Shown here piece after piece: positions 8,996-17,300 of a stretch of DNA of 64,000 nt. The notes beneath the pieces were generated by a model. It did no database searches. It was given only the letters and a program-made list of their open reading frames with translations, and was not told where the DNA came from. The first letter of the stretch is position 1. The number at the start of each line of letters is the position of its first letter. Source of the stretch: UBA7662 sp943369355 (GTDB lineage: Bacteria > Bacteroidota > Bacteroidia > UBA7662). The translations under genes and the position numbers were made by a program. The stretch spans positions 398,154 to 462,153 of the forward strand of contig CALRMX020000002.1 in the NCBI GenBank assembly GCA_943369355.1, written 5' to 3'.

Positions 8996-9988
8996 TTATC
9001 CGTTAATGGCCTTCCAAAGTAAGTCTTTGAGCTGTACGAGGTTATATCCTGTAACGGAAGAAATAAAAATAGAGGGAACTCCTGCTGGTAATTCTTTCTT
9101 TAGTTCTGTCATGAGTTCCTCATCGAGCATATCGGCTTTAGTGATGGCCAATAAGCGTTGCTTATGAATGAGCTCGGGGTTGAACTGTTCCAATTCGTTG
9201 ATCAACACCTGGTACTCGGCTCGTATGTCGCGCGTATCGGCGGGAATCATAAACAGCAGTATGCTATTCCGTTCAATATGACGTAAAAAGCGGTGGCCTA
9301 GTCCACGGCCTTCGTGCGCTCCTTCGATGATGCCGGGAATATCGGCCATGACAAACGAACGATAATCGCGGTAGGGAACAATTCCTAAATTGGGCACCAG
9401 TGTGGTAAAGGGGTAGTCGGCTATTTCGGGTTTGGCTGCGGTGATACTCGCCAAGAGTGTGCTTTTGCCTGCATTGGGGAAGCCAACCAATCCTACGTCG
9501 GCAAGTAATTTCAGCTCCAAGATTTTCCACTCTTCTTTCCCGTCTTCTCCCGGTTGGGCGTAGCGAGGGGTTTGATTGGTGGGACTTTTAAAATGGTGGT
9601 TGCCTAGCCCTCCACGGCCACCTTCGAGCAACACCTTTTCCTGACCGTCTTCCGTGATTTCGAAAAGGATTTCTCCACTTTCCGCATCTCTGGCCACCGT
9701 GCCAATGGGAACTTCCAGAATTTCATCTTTACCCCTAGCGCCACTTTTTAATCCAGCAGCGCCCTTTTGTCCATCTTCGGCAATAACGTGTTTACGGTAC
9801 TTCAGGTGAAGCAGCGTCCAAAGCTGTGCGTTGCCCCGTAAGATGATATGACCTCCTCGGGCACCATCGCCACCATCGGGGCCGCCTTTGGCCGTGATTT
9901 TATCGCGATGAAAGTGAACAAAGCCTGCTCCGCCATGGCCTGAACGGCAGCAGATTTTAACGTAATCAACAAAATTGCTTTCGGCCAT
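8996..9988 (-). CDS. obgE: Obg/CgtA GTPase
   Basis: A 330-residue ribosome-associated GTPase involved in 50S maturation and stress control. The N-terminal Obg fold (about 1-158) is glycine-rich (SGHGGAGFVHFHRDK, GGPDGGDGARGGHI). The G domain follows, with G1 GFPNAGKSTL, G3 DIPGIIEG and G4 ITKAD. It ends directly after the G domain, so the optional C-terminal OCT domain is absent. It lies 12 bases after adk and shares its transcript. Confidence 0.95.
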   Translation of the reverse strand: MAESNFVDYVKICCRSGHGGAGFVHFHRDKITAKGGPDGGDGARGGHIILRGNAQLWTLLHLKYRKHVIAEDGQKGAAGLKSGARGKDEILEVPIGTVARDAESGEILFEITEDGQEKVLLEGGRGGLGNHHFKSPTNQTPRYAQPGEDGKEEWKILELKLLADVGLVGFPNAGKSTLLASITAAKPEIADYPFTTLVPNLGIVPYRDYRSFVMADIPGIIEGAHEGRGLGHRFLRHIERNSILLFMIPADTRDIRAEYQVLINELEQFNPELIHKQRLLAITKADMLDEELMTELKKELPAGVPSIFISSVTGYNLVQLKDLLWKAING

Positions 9989-10000
9989 GAATTAAAAATA

Positions 10001-10576
10001 TCAGCGACGGGCGTCGATTGCAGTGCAAAGTGCACCAAAAATGGCGTCAATCTCGCCGATGCCGTCAATCTCGGTAAGCTTGCCTTGAGCGTTATAATAT
10101 TCCGCTACTGCGGCTGTCTTCGATTCGTATTCGTGGATGCGTTTCCTGATTACTGTTTCATTGGCATCGTCGGGGCGGCCCGATTCGGCTCCGCGCAGCA
10201 GCAAACGGCGGGTAAGCTCTTCTTCGGTTACTCTGAGCGAAAGCATGCAACTGATTTTTTCGTTGTGGCCAGCGAGCAAGCGATCCAAGGCTTCGGCTTG
10301 CGCAATGGTGCGCGGGAAACCGTCGAAAATAAATCCACCTGCGGTTTTGTTGGCGTTTAGCTTGCTGTCGATCATGCCGATTACCACTTCATCGGGGACC
10401 AATATTCCCTGATCCATGAGTTTTTTGGCTTCCAACCCGAGTGCGGTACCTGCAGCAATTTCGCTGCGTAAAATATCACCAGTAGATAAATGTACGAGCT
10501 TGTATTTTTCGATGAGATTTTGCGACTGAGTGCCTTTACCCGCACCTGGAGGGCCAAAAAGAACGATGTTCAACAT
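10001..10576 (-). CDS. adk: Adenylate kinase
   Basis: AMP + ATP = 2 ADP. The P-loop is GPPGAGKGTQ just after the start, followed by the AMP-site segments HLSTGDILR and FDGFPRTIAQAEAL. At 191 residues with a short LID region (RLLLRGAESGRPDD), it is the short-lid type. The frame extends upstream to 10621, but the P-loop position and the -7 box at 10599-10606 place the start at the ATG at 10576. obg follows after 12 bases. Confidence 0.95.
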   Translation of the reverse strand: MLNIVLFGPPGAGKGTQSQNLIEKYKLVHLSTGDILRSEIAAGTALGLEAKKLMDQGILVPDEVVIGMIDSKLNANKTAGGFIFDGFPRTIAQAEALDRLLAGHNEKISCMLSLRVTEEELTRRLLLRGAESGRPDDANETVIRKRIHEYESKTAAVAEYYNAQGKLTEIDGIGEIDAIFGALCTAIDARR

Positions 10577-10598
10577 GGGCGTATAGATAACGAAAGCG

Positions 10599-10606
10599 CA
10601 AAAGTA
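10599..10606 (-). promoter_or_regulatory. -7 promoter element TACTTTTG for adk-obg
   Basis: An exact TAnnTTTG match on the minus strand, 22 bases before the adk ATG at 10576. Confidence 0.6.
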
Positions 10607-10691
10607 CGATAATCTGCGCACAATACAGGACCCGAAGCACCATTTCTACGATTGGGTTATGCATACCGGCCGATAAACCGAACTCGTAGGT

Positions 10692-11237
10692 TTATTTTTC
10701 AGACTCCAATTGATACAAGCCCGGCAAATTCCGACCTCTACCATCGTAGTCGAGTCCGTAGCCCAAAAAGAAAATTTCAGGGACTTCAAAGGCGATGTAG
10801 TCGGGCTCGATAGCGTGCTGCAAAGCCTCCCTTTTGAGTAGAAAAGTGCAAATGCGCAAGGTGGCAGGCGATAGCGCTTCAAGGGCAGGCAAAAGTTTCA
10901 TCATGGTATTGCCCGTATCGATGATGTCTTCCAAAATCACCACATGCCGGCCCTTTAAACTTTCGCTCAAACCTATCAAGCTGGTTACTTGACCGCTGCT
11001 TTGCATGCCACTGTAGCTCGCAAGCTTCACAAAACTCACCTCACAATCGATGGTGATTTGTTTGAGCAGGTCGCTGGCAAACATGAACGATCCATTCAAA
11101 ACGGCCAAAAACAAGGGGTCTTTGCCATCGTAGTCGCGGTCGATTTCACGCCCCAGCGCCTGAATACGCTCTTGGATGCTCACCTCTTGGAGGTAGGGCA
11201 CAAAACTTTTTCCGTGTACAAATACCCGTGGCCTCAT
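10692..11237 (-). CDS. hpt: Hypoxanthine phosphoribosyltransferase
   Basis: A 181-residue purine-salvage enzyme making IMP/GMP from hypoxanthine/guanine and PRPP. The PRPP-binding loop reads VVILEDIIDTGNTM near residues 93-106. The base-binding C-terminus contains DYIAFEVPEIFFLGYGLDYDGRGRNLP. Its start overlaps the stop of the glucosaminidase gene by four bases, making it the last gene of the M16-methyltransferase-glucosaminidase-hpt unit. It may belong functionally with adk, 115 bases downstream, but a separate promoter precedes adk. Confidence 0.94.
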   Translation of the reverse strand: MRPRVFVHGKSFVPYLQEVSIQERIQALGREIDRDYDGKDPLFLAVLNGSFMFASDLLKQITIDCEVSFVKLASYSGMQSSGQVTSLIGLSESLKGRHVVILEDIIDTGNTMMKLLPALEALSPATLRICTFLLKREALQHAIEPDYIAFEVPEIFFLGYGLDYDGRGRNLPGLYQLESEK

Positions 11238-12727
11238 TCCGATACGATGAGCTCCATGCCCAGTTTGATGTTGTTGTCGGCGAGATTGTTCAAACTTTTC
11301 AGCCTGTCGACACTGATGCCGTAACGTTTGGCGATGTTGAACATGGTATCGCCTTTGGCAACGGTATGTTTTTTAGGACCTGCAGGTGTTGGTTTGGTTT
11401 CTTGGTCGGTTGGAACAGCTTCTCCTGGTTTTTCTGCTGGCTTGGTAGGCAAGACCACTTCGGTGCCAGGTTTCAACGGTTGCCGTATTTCTTCATTTTT
11501 TGGAGGCACAGGTACTGGAATGGGCTCCTTGGCGGGTTCGGCTTTCGCCGGTGCAGGTGCAGTTGGAGGTACAGCAAGGCTGTCCTTCGGTTTAACTTCT
11601 CCGCCTGCTCCTGTGCTGATGGAGGCGCCAGTTTGTTGTTTTACCGGTATAGGCGTTGGCGGTGGTGTTGGCTTTTCGAATTTAACAGGAGCCTCAGGTT
11701 TTACCAGTGCTGCGGCCTTCCGGTCGCGCTCCATGATCAAGGTTTGCAACTCCTCCCTGGTTCTAACCTTGGGGCGGTCGGCTCTTTTGTTGTACAAAAG
11801 GGCAATTTCTCCTTCGGCCAGTTCTTCACCTGCTTTCAGTTGATTTTTGCGGCGCAAAGCAGCCATACTCACGCCATACTTTTGGGAAATGTCGCGCAAA
11901 CTTTCGTAGGTGCCTACGGTATGTTCACGCTGCTGTCGGTTGCTCTTCTTTTTGGGTGCCAAGTACACTTTGTCGCCTTCGGCAAAGCGCAAGTCGTTTT
12001 CAATATCGTTGTACTTCAAAATCTGCCAAGGGTAGAGGCCAGTACGTTCGGCCACAGCCAACGGACTTTCACCAGCGCGGGCACAAACCACTTTTACACC
12101 ATTGAACTTAAACACGCCTTCTTTGCAATCAGACGGCACTTTGGGTGCCGCGGGCGTTGCTGGAGTGTGTACAGCCACCGGACCGGGTTTGCCAGCCGGG
12201 TTTTTTACCAACAGTGCGAGCTGCTCAGGGGTAACCTTGTCGTAAGCGCTGAGGCCTAGCTCTTCGATTTGTTTGATGAGCAGGGGAGCGTAATTGGGGT
12301 TGGTGGCGTAACCTGCCGCCTTCAATCCGTGCGCCCAGCCTGCATAATCAGTGATGTCGAGCTTAAATAAACTGGCGTAACGCTCGCGCGACTTCAAAAA
12401 GGCGGCGTGGTCTAAATAGCTGTCGAGCACCGACTGATATTTGCGGAAGCACTCGTCTTTGGCGTCGTCGTCCATGGTGTAGGTTTCGCCAGTCCACTCT
12501 TTGTGGCACTTGATGCCAAAATGATTGTTGGCTACCGTGGCGAGCGGGCTTTTACCCACGCCCGATTCCAGCAATCCTTGTGCAAGGGTAATACTTGCAG
12601 GAACACCAGTACGGTGCATATTTTCGATGGCCAGGTATTTATATTGTTCTACGTAAGCCTTTTTGTCGTCGGTAGCTTGCCCGAAGAGCAGGCTTGGTAG
12701 CAGTAAAAGGAGCAGCAGTTGTTTCAT
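11234..12727 (-). CDS. Secreted glucosaminidase (GH73-like) with LysM domains
   Basis: A 497-residue protein with a signal peptide (KQLLLLLLLPSLLFGQA). The catalytic domain at about 35-165 contains ITLAQGLLESGVGKSPLA, with the likely catalytic glutamate in LESG, and NNHFGIKCH, as in FlgJ/GH73 N-acetylglucosaminidases that cleave peptidoglycan glycan chains. LysM-like segments follow at about 215-265 and 270-320. After a long proline-rich linker (about 335-445) comes a C-terminal LysM (KHTVAKGDTMFNIAKRYGIS) that should anchor it to peptidoglycan. It starts three bases after the methyltransferase stop and overlaps hpt by four bases. Confidence 0.9.
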   Translation of the reverse strand: MKQLLLLLLLPSLLFGQATDDKKAYVEQYKYLAIENMHRTGVPASITLAQGLLESGVGKSPLATVANNHFGIKCHKEWTGETYTMDDDAKDECFRKYQSVLDSYLDHAAFLKSRERYASLFKLDITDYAGWAHGLKAAGYATNPNYAPLLIKQIEELGLSAYDKVTPEQLALLVKNPAGKPGPVAVHTPATPAAPKVPSDCKEGVFKFNGVKVVCARAGESPLAVAERTGLYPWQILKYNDIENDLRFAEGDKVYLAPKKKSNRQQREHTVGTYESLRDISQKYGVSMAALRRKNQLKAGEELAEGEIALLYNKRADRPKVRTREELQTLIMERDRKAAALVKPEAPVKFEKPTPPPTPIPVKQQTGASISTGAGGEVKPKDSLAVPPTAPAPAKAEPAKEPIPVPVPPKNEEIRQPLKPGTEVVLPTKPAEKPGEAVPTDQETKPTPAGPKKHTVAKGDTMFNIAKRYGISVDRLKSLNNLADNNIKLGMELIVSE

Positions 12728-12730
12728 GGG

Positions 12731-13366
12731 TCAATTTTTTCGGATGAGCTGAATGCCGTCGCGTATCGACAGCAGCAGATTGGTCACGCGCGGGTCGGCG
12801 CTCACCTTTTGGTTGAAAGCATGTAGCGCCGCAGTGTCTTTGTCGTGTTTCTCGTCGGCTACACGGCCGCTCCACAACACATTATCGGCCAGAATAAACC
12901 CGCCTGAGGGCACGCGGTCGATAATCATGTCGTAATAGCGGGCGTAGTTCTGCTTGTCGGCATCGATAAACACGAGCTCAAAATTACCTTCCAGCTGTGG
13001 TATGATGTCAACAGCATTGCCGAAGTATTGCACAATGCGTTCCTCAACGCCGCAAAGCTGGTAATATTTTGCGGTAATGTCTTCGAGCTCGGCATTGATG
13101 TCGATGGTATACAGCGTACCTCCCTCTGCCAAACCTTTGGCCATACAAATGGCAGAGTATCCGGTAAAGGTCCCGATTTCGAGTATTTGTTTGGGGCGAA
13201 TCATGCTGCTGATGAGCTCGAGCAACAAACCCTGCTGGTGGCCACTCACCATCTGAGGCAGCTGATGTTTGAGGTGTGTTTCGCGGTTGAGAGCTGCCAG
13301 CAGCTCATTTTCGGGGCTGCTGTGGTTTTCGATGTAACGGGTAAGTTGCGGGGGAAAAAAGTCCAT
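12731..13366 (-). CDS. SAM-dependent O-methyltransferase (caffeoyl-CoA O-methyltransferase-like)
   Basis: A 211-residue class I methyltransferase of the O-methyltransferase 3 family. Motif I reads ILEIGTFTGYSAICMAKGL (about 58-76), then YTIDINAEL, ELVFIDADKQNYARYYD (metal-binding aspartate region) and FILADNVLWSGRV. Bacterial members methylate catechol-like phenols in a divalent-metal-dependent way; the substrate here is unknown. The start codon overlaps the stop of the M16 peptidase gene (TAATG), indicating translational coupling. Confidence 0.9.
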   Translation of the reverse strand: MDFFPPQLTRYIENHSSPENELLAALNRETHLKHQLPQMVSGHQQGLLLELISSMIRPKQILEIGTFTGYSAICMAKGLAEGGTLYTIDINAELEDITAKYYQLCGVEERIVQYFGNAVDIIPQLEGNFELVFIDADKQNYARYYDMIIDRVPSGGFILADNVLWSGRVADEKHDKDTAALHAFNQKVSADPRVTNLLLSIRDGIQLIRKN

Positions 13367-14601
13367 TAGCTTTTTGGCAGATAAATTAAACTACTCAATT
13401 GGTCGGGGGCAAATAATTCGTTGGCGATTTGCTGAAGTTCACTGGCGCTTACTTCCTCAAAACGGGCAATTAGTTCGGGTAGGGTGTCTATGCGTCCGAA
13501 GTCGAATAGGCTGGTGCCCAGGGCAAGCATGAGGCTTGTACGGCTCTCTTCGTTCATCACCAGTCGACTGATGAGCTGCTGCTTGGCTTGTTGCAGCTGA
13601 ATACGCCCGAGGGGTTTTGTGCGCAGTTTTTCGAGCTCTTTGCGCACTAAGCGCAGTACACGCTGCACATACTCGGGATCGCAACTGAAGTATACATACC
13701 ACAGGCCGGTGTCGCTGTAGGCATTGTAATTCGACTCGATGGAGTAAACCAGTCCATTCCGTTCACGTATGCTCAGGTTGAGCCGCGAATTCATGCCATC
13801 GCCTCCGAGGAGGTTATTCAACAGCAGCAGGCCTGCCCGCCGCGGGTGGTTGGCGGCGTAGGCAAGATTCCCCAAAACGGCATACGCCTGCGTTGCATTT
13901 TTTACAAGCTCAAGCTGAAAAGGCGTATACGCCAGTTGCAGCTTCGGCCGCTGTACCGCCTCTCGATGCGGATAACGCTCGAGAACGGGTTTTACTTTTC
14001 GTAAAAATTGGGTGGCAGAAAGGGGCCCGACATAACTGAACACCAACTGATCGGCAGCATACTGCCGGTCGCGGAACGCTGCCACAGCCTCACGCGTGAA
14101 GCCGCCCACACTTTCGGCCGTGCCAAGTATGGGGCTAGCCAGGGGAGTGTCGCGAAAAACGAGGGCTTCGAAGTCGTCGAGTAAACTCTCGTCGTGATAA
14201 TCCTGGTATTGGTTGATTTCGTCGATCACTACCTGACGCTCTTTGAGCAATTCTTTTTCAGGAAAATCCGCATGAAAAAGAATGTCGGTAAGCAACTCAA
14301 AAGCACGAGGAAAATACGCGTTGCGAAAGGCTGCATGCAAGGCTGTACGCTCTTTGGTGGTGTATGCGTTGAGGTCGCCCCCCACCACATCGAGCCGCGA
14401 AAGAATGTGGAACGACTTCCGTTTGGGGGTGCCTTTAAACAGCATATGTTCGAGGAAGTGCGCCATACCGGTTTCTTGTGGGTGCTCGTCGCGAGTACCG
14501 GTATTGATGATGAAACCGCAATGGGAGATCTCACTGCCCTGAATCTGTTTGTGAACCAATCGGATGCCGTTGGCCAGTTCGTAATGCTGATGATCGGTCA
14601 T
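13366..14601 (-). CDS. M16 family zinc peptidase (insulinase/processing-peptidase type)
   Basis: A 411-residue protein with the inverted zinc motif HxxEH at H48-F-L-E51-H52 (GMAHFLEHM). The distal glutamate is in the ERQVVIDEINQYQD helix near 128. The M16 C-terminal domain includes RERNGLVYSIESNYNAYSDTG, the R/Y substrate-binding segment. No signal peptide is evident, so it is probably cytoplasmic. It heads an operon with the methyltransferase, glucosaminidase and hpt. The -7 box lies only 6 bases before the ATG, so the leader should be very short or absent. Confidence 0.92.
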   Translation of the reverse strand: MTDHQHYELANGIRLVHKQIQGSEISHCGFIINTGTRDEHPQETGMAHFLEHMLFKGTPKRKSFHILSRLDVVGGDLNAYTTKERTALHAAFRNAYFPRAFELLTDILFHADFPEKELLKERQVVIDEINQYQDYHDESLLDDFEALVFRDTPLASPILGTAESVGGFTREAVAAFRDRQYAADQLVFSYVGPLSATQFLRKVKPVLERYPHREAVQRPKLQLAYTPFQLELVKNATQAYAVLGNLAYAANHPRRAGLLLLNNLLGGDGMNSRLNLSIRERNGLVYSIESNYNAYSDTGLWYVYFSCDPEYVQRVLRLVRKELEKLRTKPLGRIQLQQAKQQLISRLVMNEESRTSLMLALGTSLFDFGRIDTLPELIARFEEVSASELQQIANELFAPDQLSSLIYLPKS

Positions 14602-14607
14602 GAACTG

Positions 14608-14615
14608 CGAAGATA
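14608..14615 (-). promoter_or_regulatory. -7 promoter element TATCTTCG for the M16 operon
   Basis: Matches TAnnTTYG on the minus strand. It ends 6 bases before the M16 ATG, which implies a leaderless or nearly leaderless mRNA if functional. Confidence 0.45.
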
Positions 14616-14694
14616 CACAAGGGTTTGGCGCCCTGTGTGCCTATTCCGAGAAACAAAAAACAACGTATTATCAATCCTTTGATTTTTACTCGTA

Positions 14695-14702
14695 TAAATT
14701 TG
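14695..14702 (+). promoter_or_regulatory. -7 promoter element TAAATTTG for the LytTR regulator
   Basis: An exact TAnnTTTG match, 32 bases before the ATG at 14735. A second near-match, TATTTTGG, follows at 14703-14710 with TTTG 21 bases before it at 14678-14681. Which is used cannot be decided from sequence. Confidence 0.4.
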
Positions 14703-14734
14703 TATTTTGGACTCCGTAAAGCACCCCTTACCGA

Positions 14735-15451
14735 ATGGATTGCCTGATTGTCGACGATGATATCTTGTCACGTAAAGTGTTGAAGCGCTTTATTGATCAA
14801 ACCGACTTCCTGTCGTCGGTGAAAGAGTGTGGAAGTGCCATTGAGGCCAACAGGTATCTCATGAGTAATACCTGCGATTTGTTGTTTCTCGACGTTGAAA
14901 TGCCGGGTATGACCGGGCTTGAGCTCATCAGCATACTCCGCACTAAACCACAGATCATCCTGGTAAGCAGTAAAAAAGAATATGCGGTAGATGCATTCGA
15001 TAACGATGCCATCGACTACTTGGTAAAGCCTGTGGCTTACAGCCGCTTTTTGAAGGCATGTCAAAAAGCGTGGCAGCTGCGTGAGGAGCAGAAAAAGGCG
15101 CCCATTCCCGACAAACAACCCGAGCTAGAATACATTTTCCTGAAAGTAGATTCAAGTTGGCTAAAACTCCAGCTGAGCGATATCCTTTACGTGCAAGCTT
15201 TAGCCGACTACGTATGCATTTTCGCCAAAGCAGGCGCCGAGGTGAAACGTTATGTGATACATAGCACTATGAAAGCCGTAGAGAAGAAGCTTACAGGTGA
15301 GAATTTTGTGCGCGTGCACCGCAGTTATATTGTGAATACCCACAACGTATCGTCGTTTAGTAACGATACCCTCTTTATTGCCGACAAGCAGCTGCCCATT
15401 GGCATTACCTACAAAAACAGCATACTTCAGCTGCTGGGTAAAAACGTTTAA
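14735..15451 (+). CDS. LytTR-type response regulator
   Basis: A 238-residue two-domain regulator. The receiver domain (1-120) has the acidic pocket DDD at 7-9, phospho-acceptor D53 in FLDVEMPG, and the lysine in DYLVKPV. The LytTR DNA-binding domain (about 130-235) contains DILYVQALADYVCIF, FVRVHRSYIVN and the end segment LPIGITYKNSILQLL. Such regulators usually pair with a membrane LytS-type kinase, but none is adjacent. It is a lone plus-strand gene between minus-strand operons and ends 4 bases from the convergent UbiA gene. Confidence 0.92.
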   Translation: MDCLIVDDDILSRKVLKRFIDQTDFLSSVKECGSAIEANRYLMSNTCDLLFLDVEMPGMTGLELISILRTKPQIILVSSKKEYAVDAFDNDAIDYLVKPVAYSRFLKACQKAWQLREEQKKAPIPDKQPELEYIFLKVDSSWLKLQLSDILYVQALADYVCIFAKAGAEVKRYVIHSTMKAVEKKLTGENFVRVHRSYIVNTHNVSSFSNDTLFIADKQLPIGITYKNSILQLLGKNV

Positions 15452-15455
15452 TTTT

Positions 15456-16349
15456 TCAGAGCAAGACGATACTGGCAACGCCAGTAAGGATGAGTATTTT
15501 GAGCAAGGTATTTACTTTGCCAAAATCGGCCGGGCGTTTCGCGCGTTGAATCCAGCCAGCCGTAATGGCCAGCATAATCCCGCAGCTCACAAAGTACCAC
15601 AACAAACCTTCGAGGGGTTTGGTGGCGTATAGGAGACTAAATGGCAGTATGCCGCTTACAATTAAAACATAAAGGAGCTGCTTGGTACGACGTATGCCAT
15701 GCACCACTGGCACGGTTTGGTAACCGTACAACAAATCACCCTTCATGTTCTCGAGGTCTTTCACAATTTCCCGAATTAAGGTGATGAGCACGATAAAAAT
15801 GGCATACACCAAAATGGTTTGATTCACCATGCGGTAGTACACACACACCGCAAAAAAGGCTGCAACGGTGAGCGTGGCTGCTGCCAAATTGCCCAAAAAC
15901 GGCTTCTTTTTGAGTTTATGCGAATAAAACCATAATCCAAAAGCAAAAAGACCATTGAAGACTACCAACGATGGTTTGAGGGCCAAACTCAACAGCAAAG
16001 CCAAGCCATTCACGAGCAAATACCCCCTGAAAGCATGGGTTTTGGTAAGCACTCTGCCGATAATCACCTCGTCGGGTCGGTTGGCGAGGTCTTTTTCCAT
16101 ATCGTAAAAGGCATTGATGATATAACCTCCTGCAATTACGAGTCCTGTGGCCGATACTACGCCAAACAAGCGGAGGTCGAACACCACGGCGTACCAGGCC
16201 ACATCGTGATGCAAGATGAAGTAGGCTGCTAAATATTGGGCAAGGGCCACCACCAGCAAATTGTACCACCGGATGAGCGACAAAAAAACCAGCCCCCGAA
16301 TGAGTTTACGGCGCTGGTTGGTAGTAAACAAGTGGATGTTGCTGGCCAC
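15456..16349 (-). CDS. UbiA family prenyltransferase
   Basis: A 297-residue polytopic membrane protein. The two aspartate-rich motifs are NAFYDMEKDLANRPDEVIIGR (about 82-102) and IREIVKDLENMKGDLLYGYQT (about 190-210), which bind the Mg-prenyl diphosphate. It is the last gene of the mevalonate operon, three bases after mevalonate kinase. A prenyl donor made by that pathway is therefore plausible. Relatives in this phylum are often labelled geranylgeranylglycerol-phosphate geranylgeranyltransferase, but quinone- or pigment-prenylating roles are equally possible. Confidence 0.87.
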   Translation of the reverse strand: MASNIHLFTTNQRRKLIRGLVFLSLIRWYNLLVVALAQYLAAYFILHHDVAWYAVVFDLRLFGVVSATGLVIAGGYIINAFYDMEKDLANRPDEVIIGRVLTKTHAFRGYLLVNGLALLLSLALKPSLVVFNGLFAFGLWFYSHKLKKKPFLGNLAAATLTVAAFFAVCVYYRMVNQTILVYAIFIVLITLIREIVKDLENMKGDLLYGYQTVPVVHGIRRTKQLLYVLIVSGILPFSLLYATKPLEGLLWYFVSCGIMLAITAGWIQRAKRPADFGKVNTLLKILILTGVASIVLL

Positions 16350-16352
16350 GAC

Positions 16353-17294
16353 TCAGAAGCGGTAAATCACCTCGAGTTCGTAGTCTTTCAGCATTTTTTG
16401 GGCCTTTTCGTAATCTTGCGTGAAGCCGAGTATGTATCCTCCTCCGCCCGATCCACAAAGTTTCAGGTAATAGGCTCGCGAGTCGATACCCTGTTTCCAT
16501 AGCGCATGGAACAAATCGGGTATCATAGGCTGGAAATTGTCGAGCGCTAATTGCGATAACTTGCGCAGGTTGCGAAAGAGTGGCTTCACATCGCCCTTGA
16601 CGAACGACTTGATGCACTCGTTGTTGTATTTCACAAATTCGTTCCGAATCATCGACCGGAAACCTTCGTTTTTTAACCGTTCGAGGAAGAGGTTTACCAG
16701 CGGTTGTGTTTCGCCTGGTTCACCGGTATTCAGCAGAAAAATGGCTCCGGCGCCGCTCGCTTCCATAACGGGTAGGTCAACGGTTCCCAAGTCGGTTTTG
16801 CTGTTGATGAGAATCGGAATTTTCAAGTAACAAATCAGCGGGTCCATACCCGACGAGCGGCCGTGGAAATACGACTCGAGGCCACCCAAGATTCCTTTGA
16901 GTTTTAAAATATCGTCGGGGTGGAGGTTATCGCCTCCCGCAATCTTGTCGAGTGCATAACGGTCGTAGGTAGCGGCTACCAAGGCTCCCGAGCTCCCGAT
17001 ACCAAAACCTTGCGGTATGCTCGAGTCGAAGTACATGCCTCGCGACAATTCTTCCGAAAAACGGGGCAAGTCGAGCTGTACGGGGAGTTCGCCATCTTTG
17101 GCACGGGCTTCCAGCCAGCTAAAGTAGCGGCGCAGATGTTCGTTGCTTTGACCAGCGGCTTCGCCCTCAGTATCGGTAAACGAAAATGCAGCCTGGTAAT
17201 GCCGGTACGGTATGCTTAGGCCCATCGAATCTTCAATGATGCCATACTCCCCAAAGAGCAGGATTTTGGCGTAATAGAGCGATTCTTTAATCAT
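16353..17294 (-). CDS. mvk: Mevalonate kinase-like GHMP kinase
   Basis: A 313-residue GHMP kinase. The N-terminal KILLFGEYGIIEDSMGLSIPY matches mevalonate kinase, and the ATP loop reads PQGFGIGSSGALVAATYDRY (about 95-114). The C-terminal GHMP motif is KLCGSGGGGYILGFT near 280. It would phosphorylate mevalonate with ATP, the first kinase step of the pathway. It sits six bases after diphosphomevalonate decarboxylase and three before the UbiA gene. Homology alone does not fully separate mevalonate from phosphomevalonate kinases; context and the N-terminal motif favour mevalonate kinase. Confidence 0.85.
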   Translation of the reverse strand: MIKESLYYAKILLFGEYGIIEDSMGLSIPYRHYQAAFSFTDTEGEAAGQSNEHLRRYFSWLEARAKDGELPVQLDLPRFSEELSRGMYFDSSIPQGFGIGSSGALVAATYDRYALDKIAGGDNLHPDDILKLKGILGGLESYFHGRSSGMDPLICYLKIPILINSKTDLGTVDLPVMEASGAGAIFLLNTGEPGETQPLVNLFLERLKNEGFRSMIRNEFVKYNNECIKSFVKGDVKPLFRNLRKLSQLALDNFQPMIPDLFHALWKQGIDSRAYYLKLCGSGGGGYILGFTQDYEKAQKMLKDYELEVIYRF

Positions 17295-17300
17295 CTTTCG

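Noticed and set aside
10660..10685. Terminator after hpt
   Set aside because: A 7-bp ATAAACC/GGTTTAT inverted repeat is present but lacks a T tract and is weak, so it was not called.
11228..12259. 343-codon plus-strand open frame
   Set aside because: It is antisense to the LysM glucosaminidase, whose signal peptide, catalytic and LysM motifs are clear. The frame follows from the composition of the proline-rich linker.
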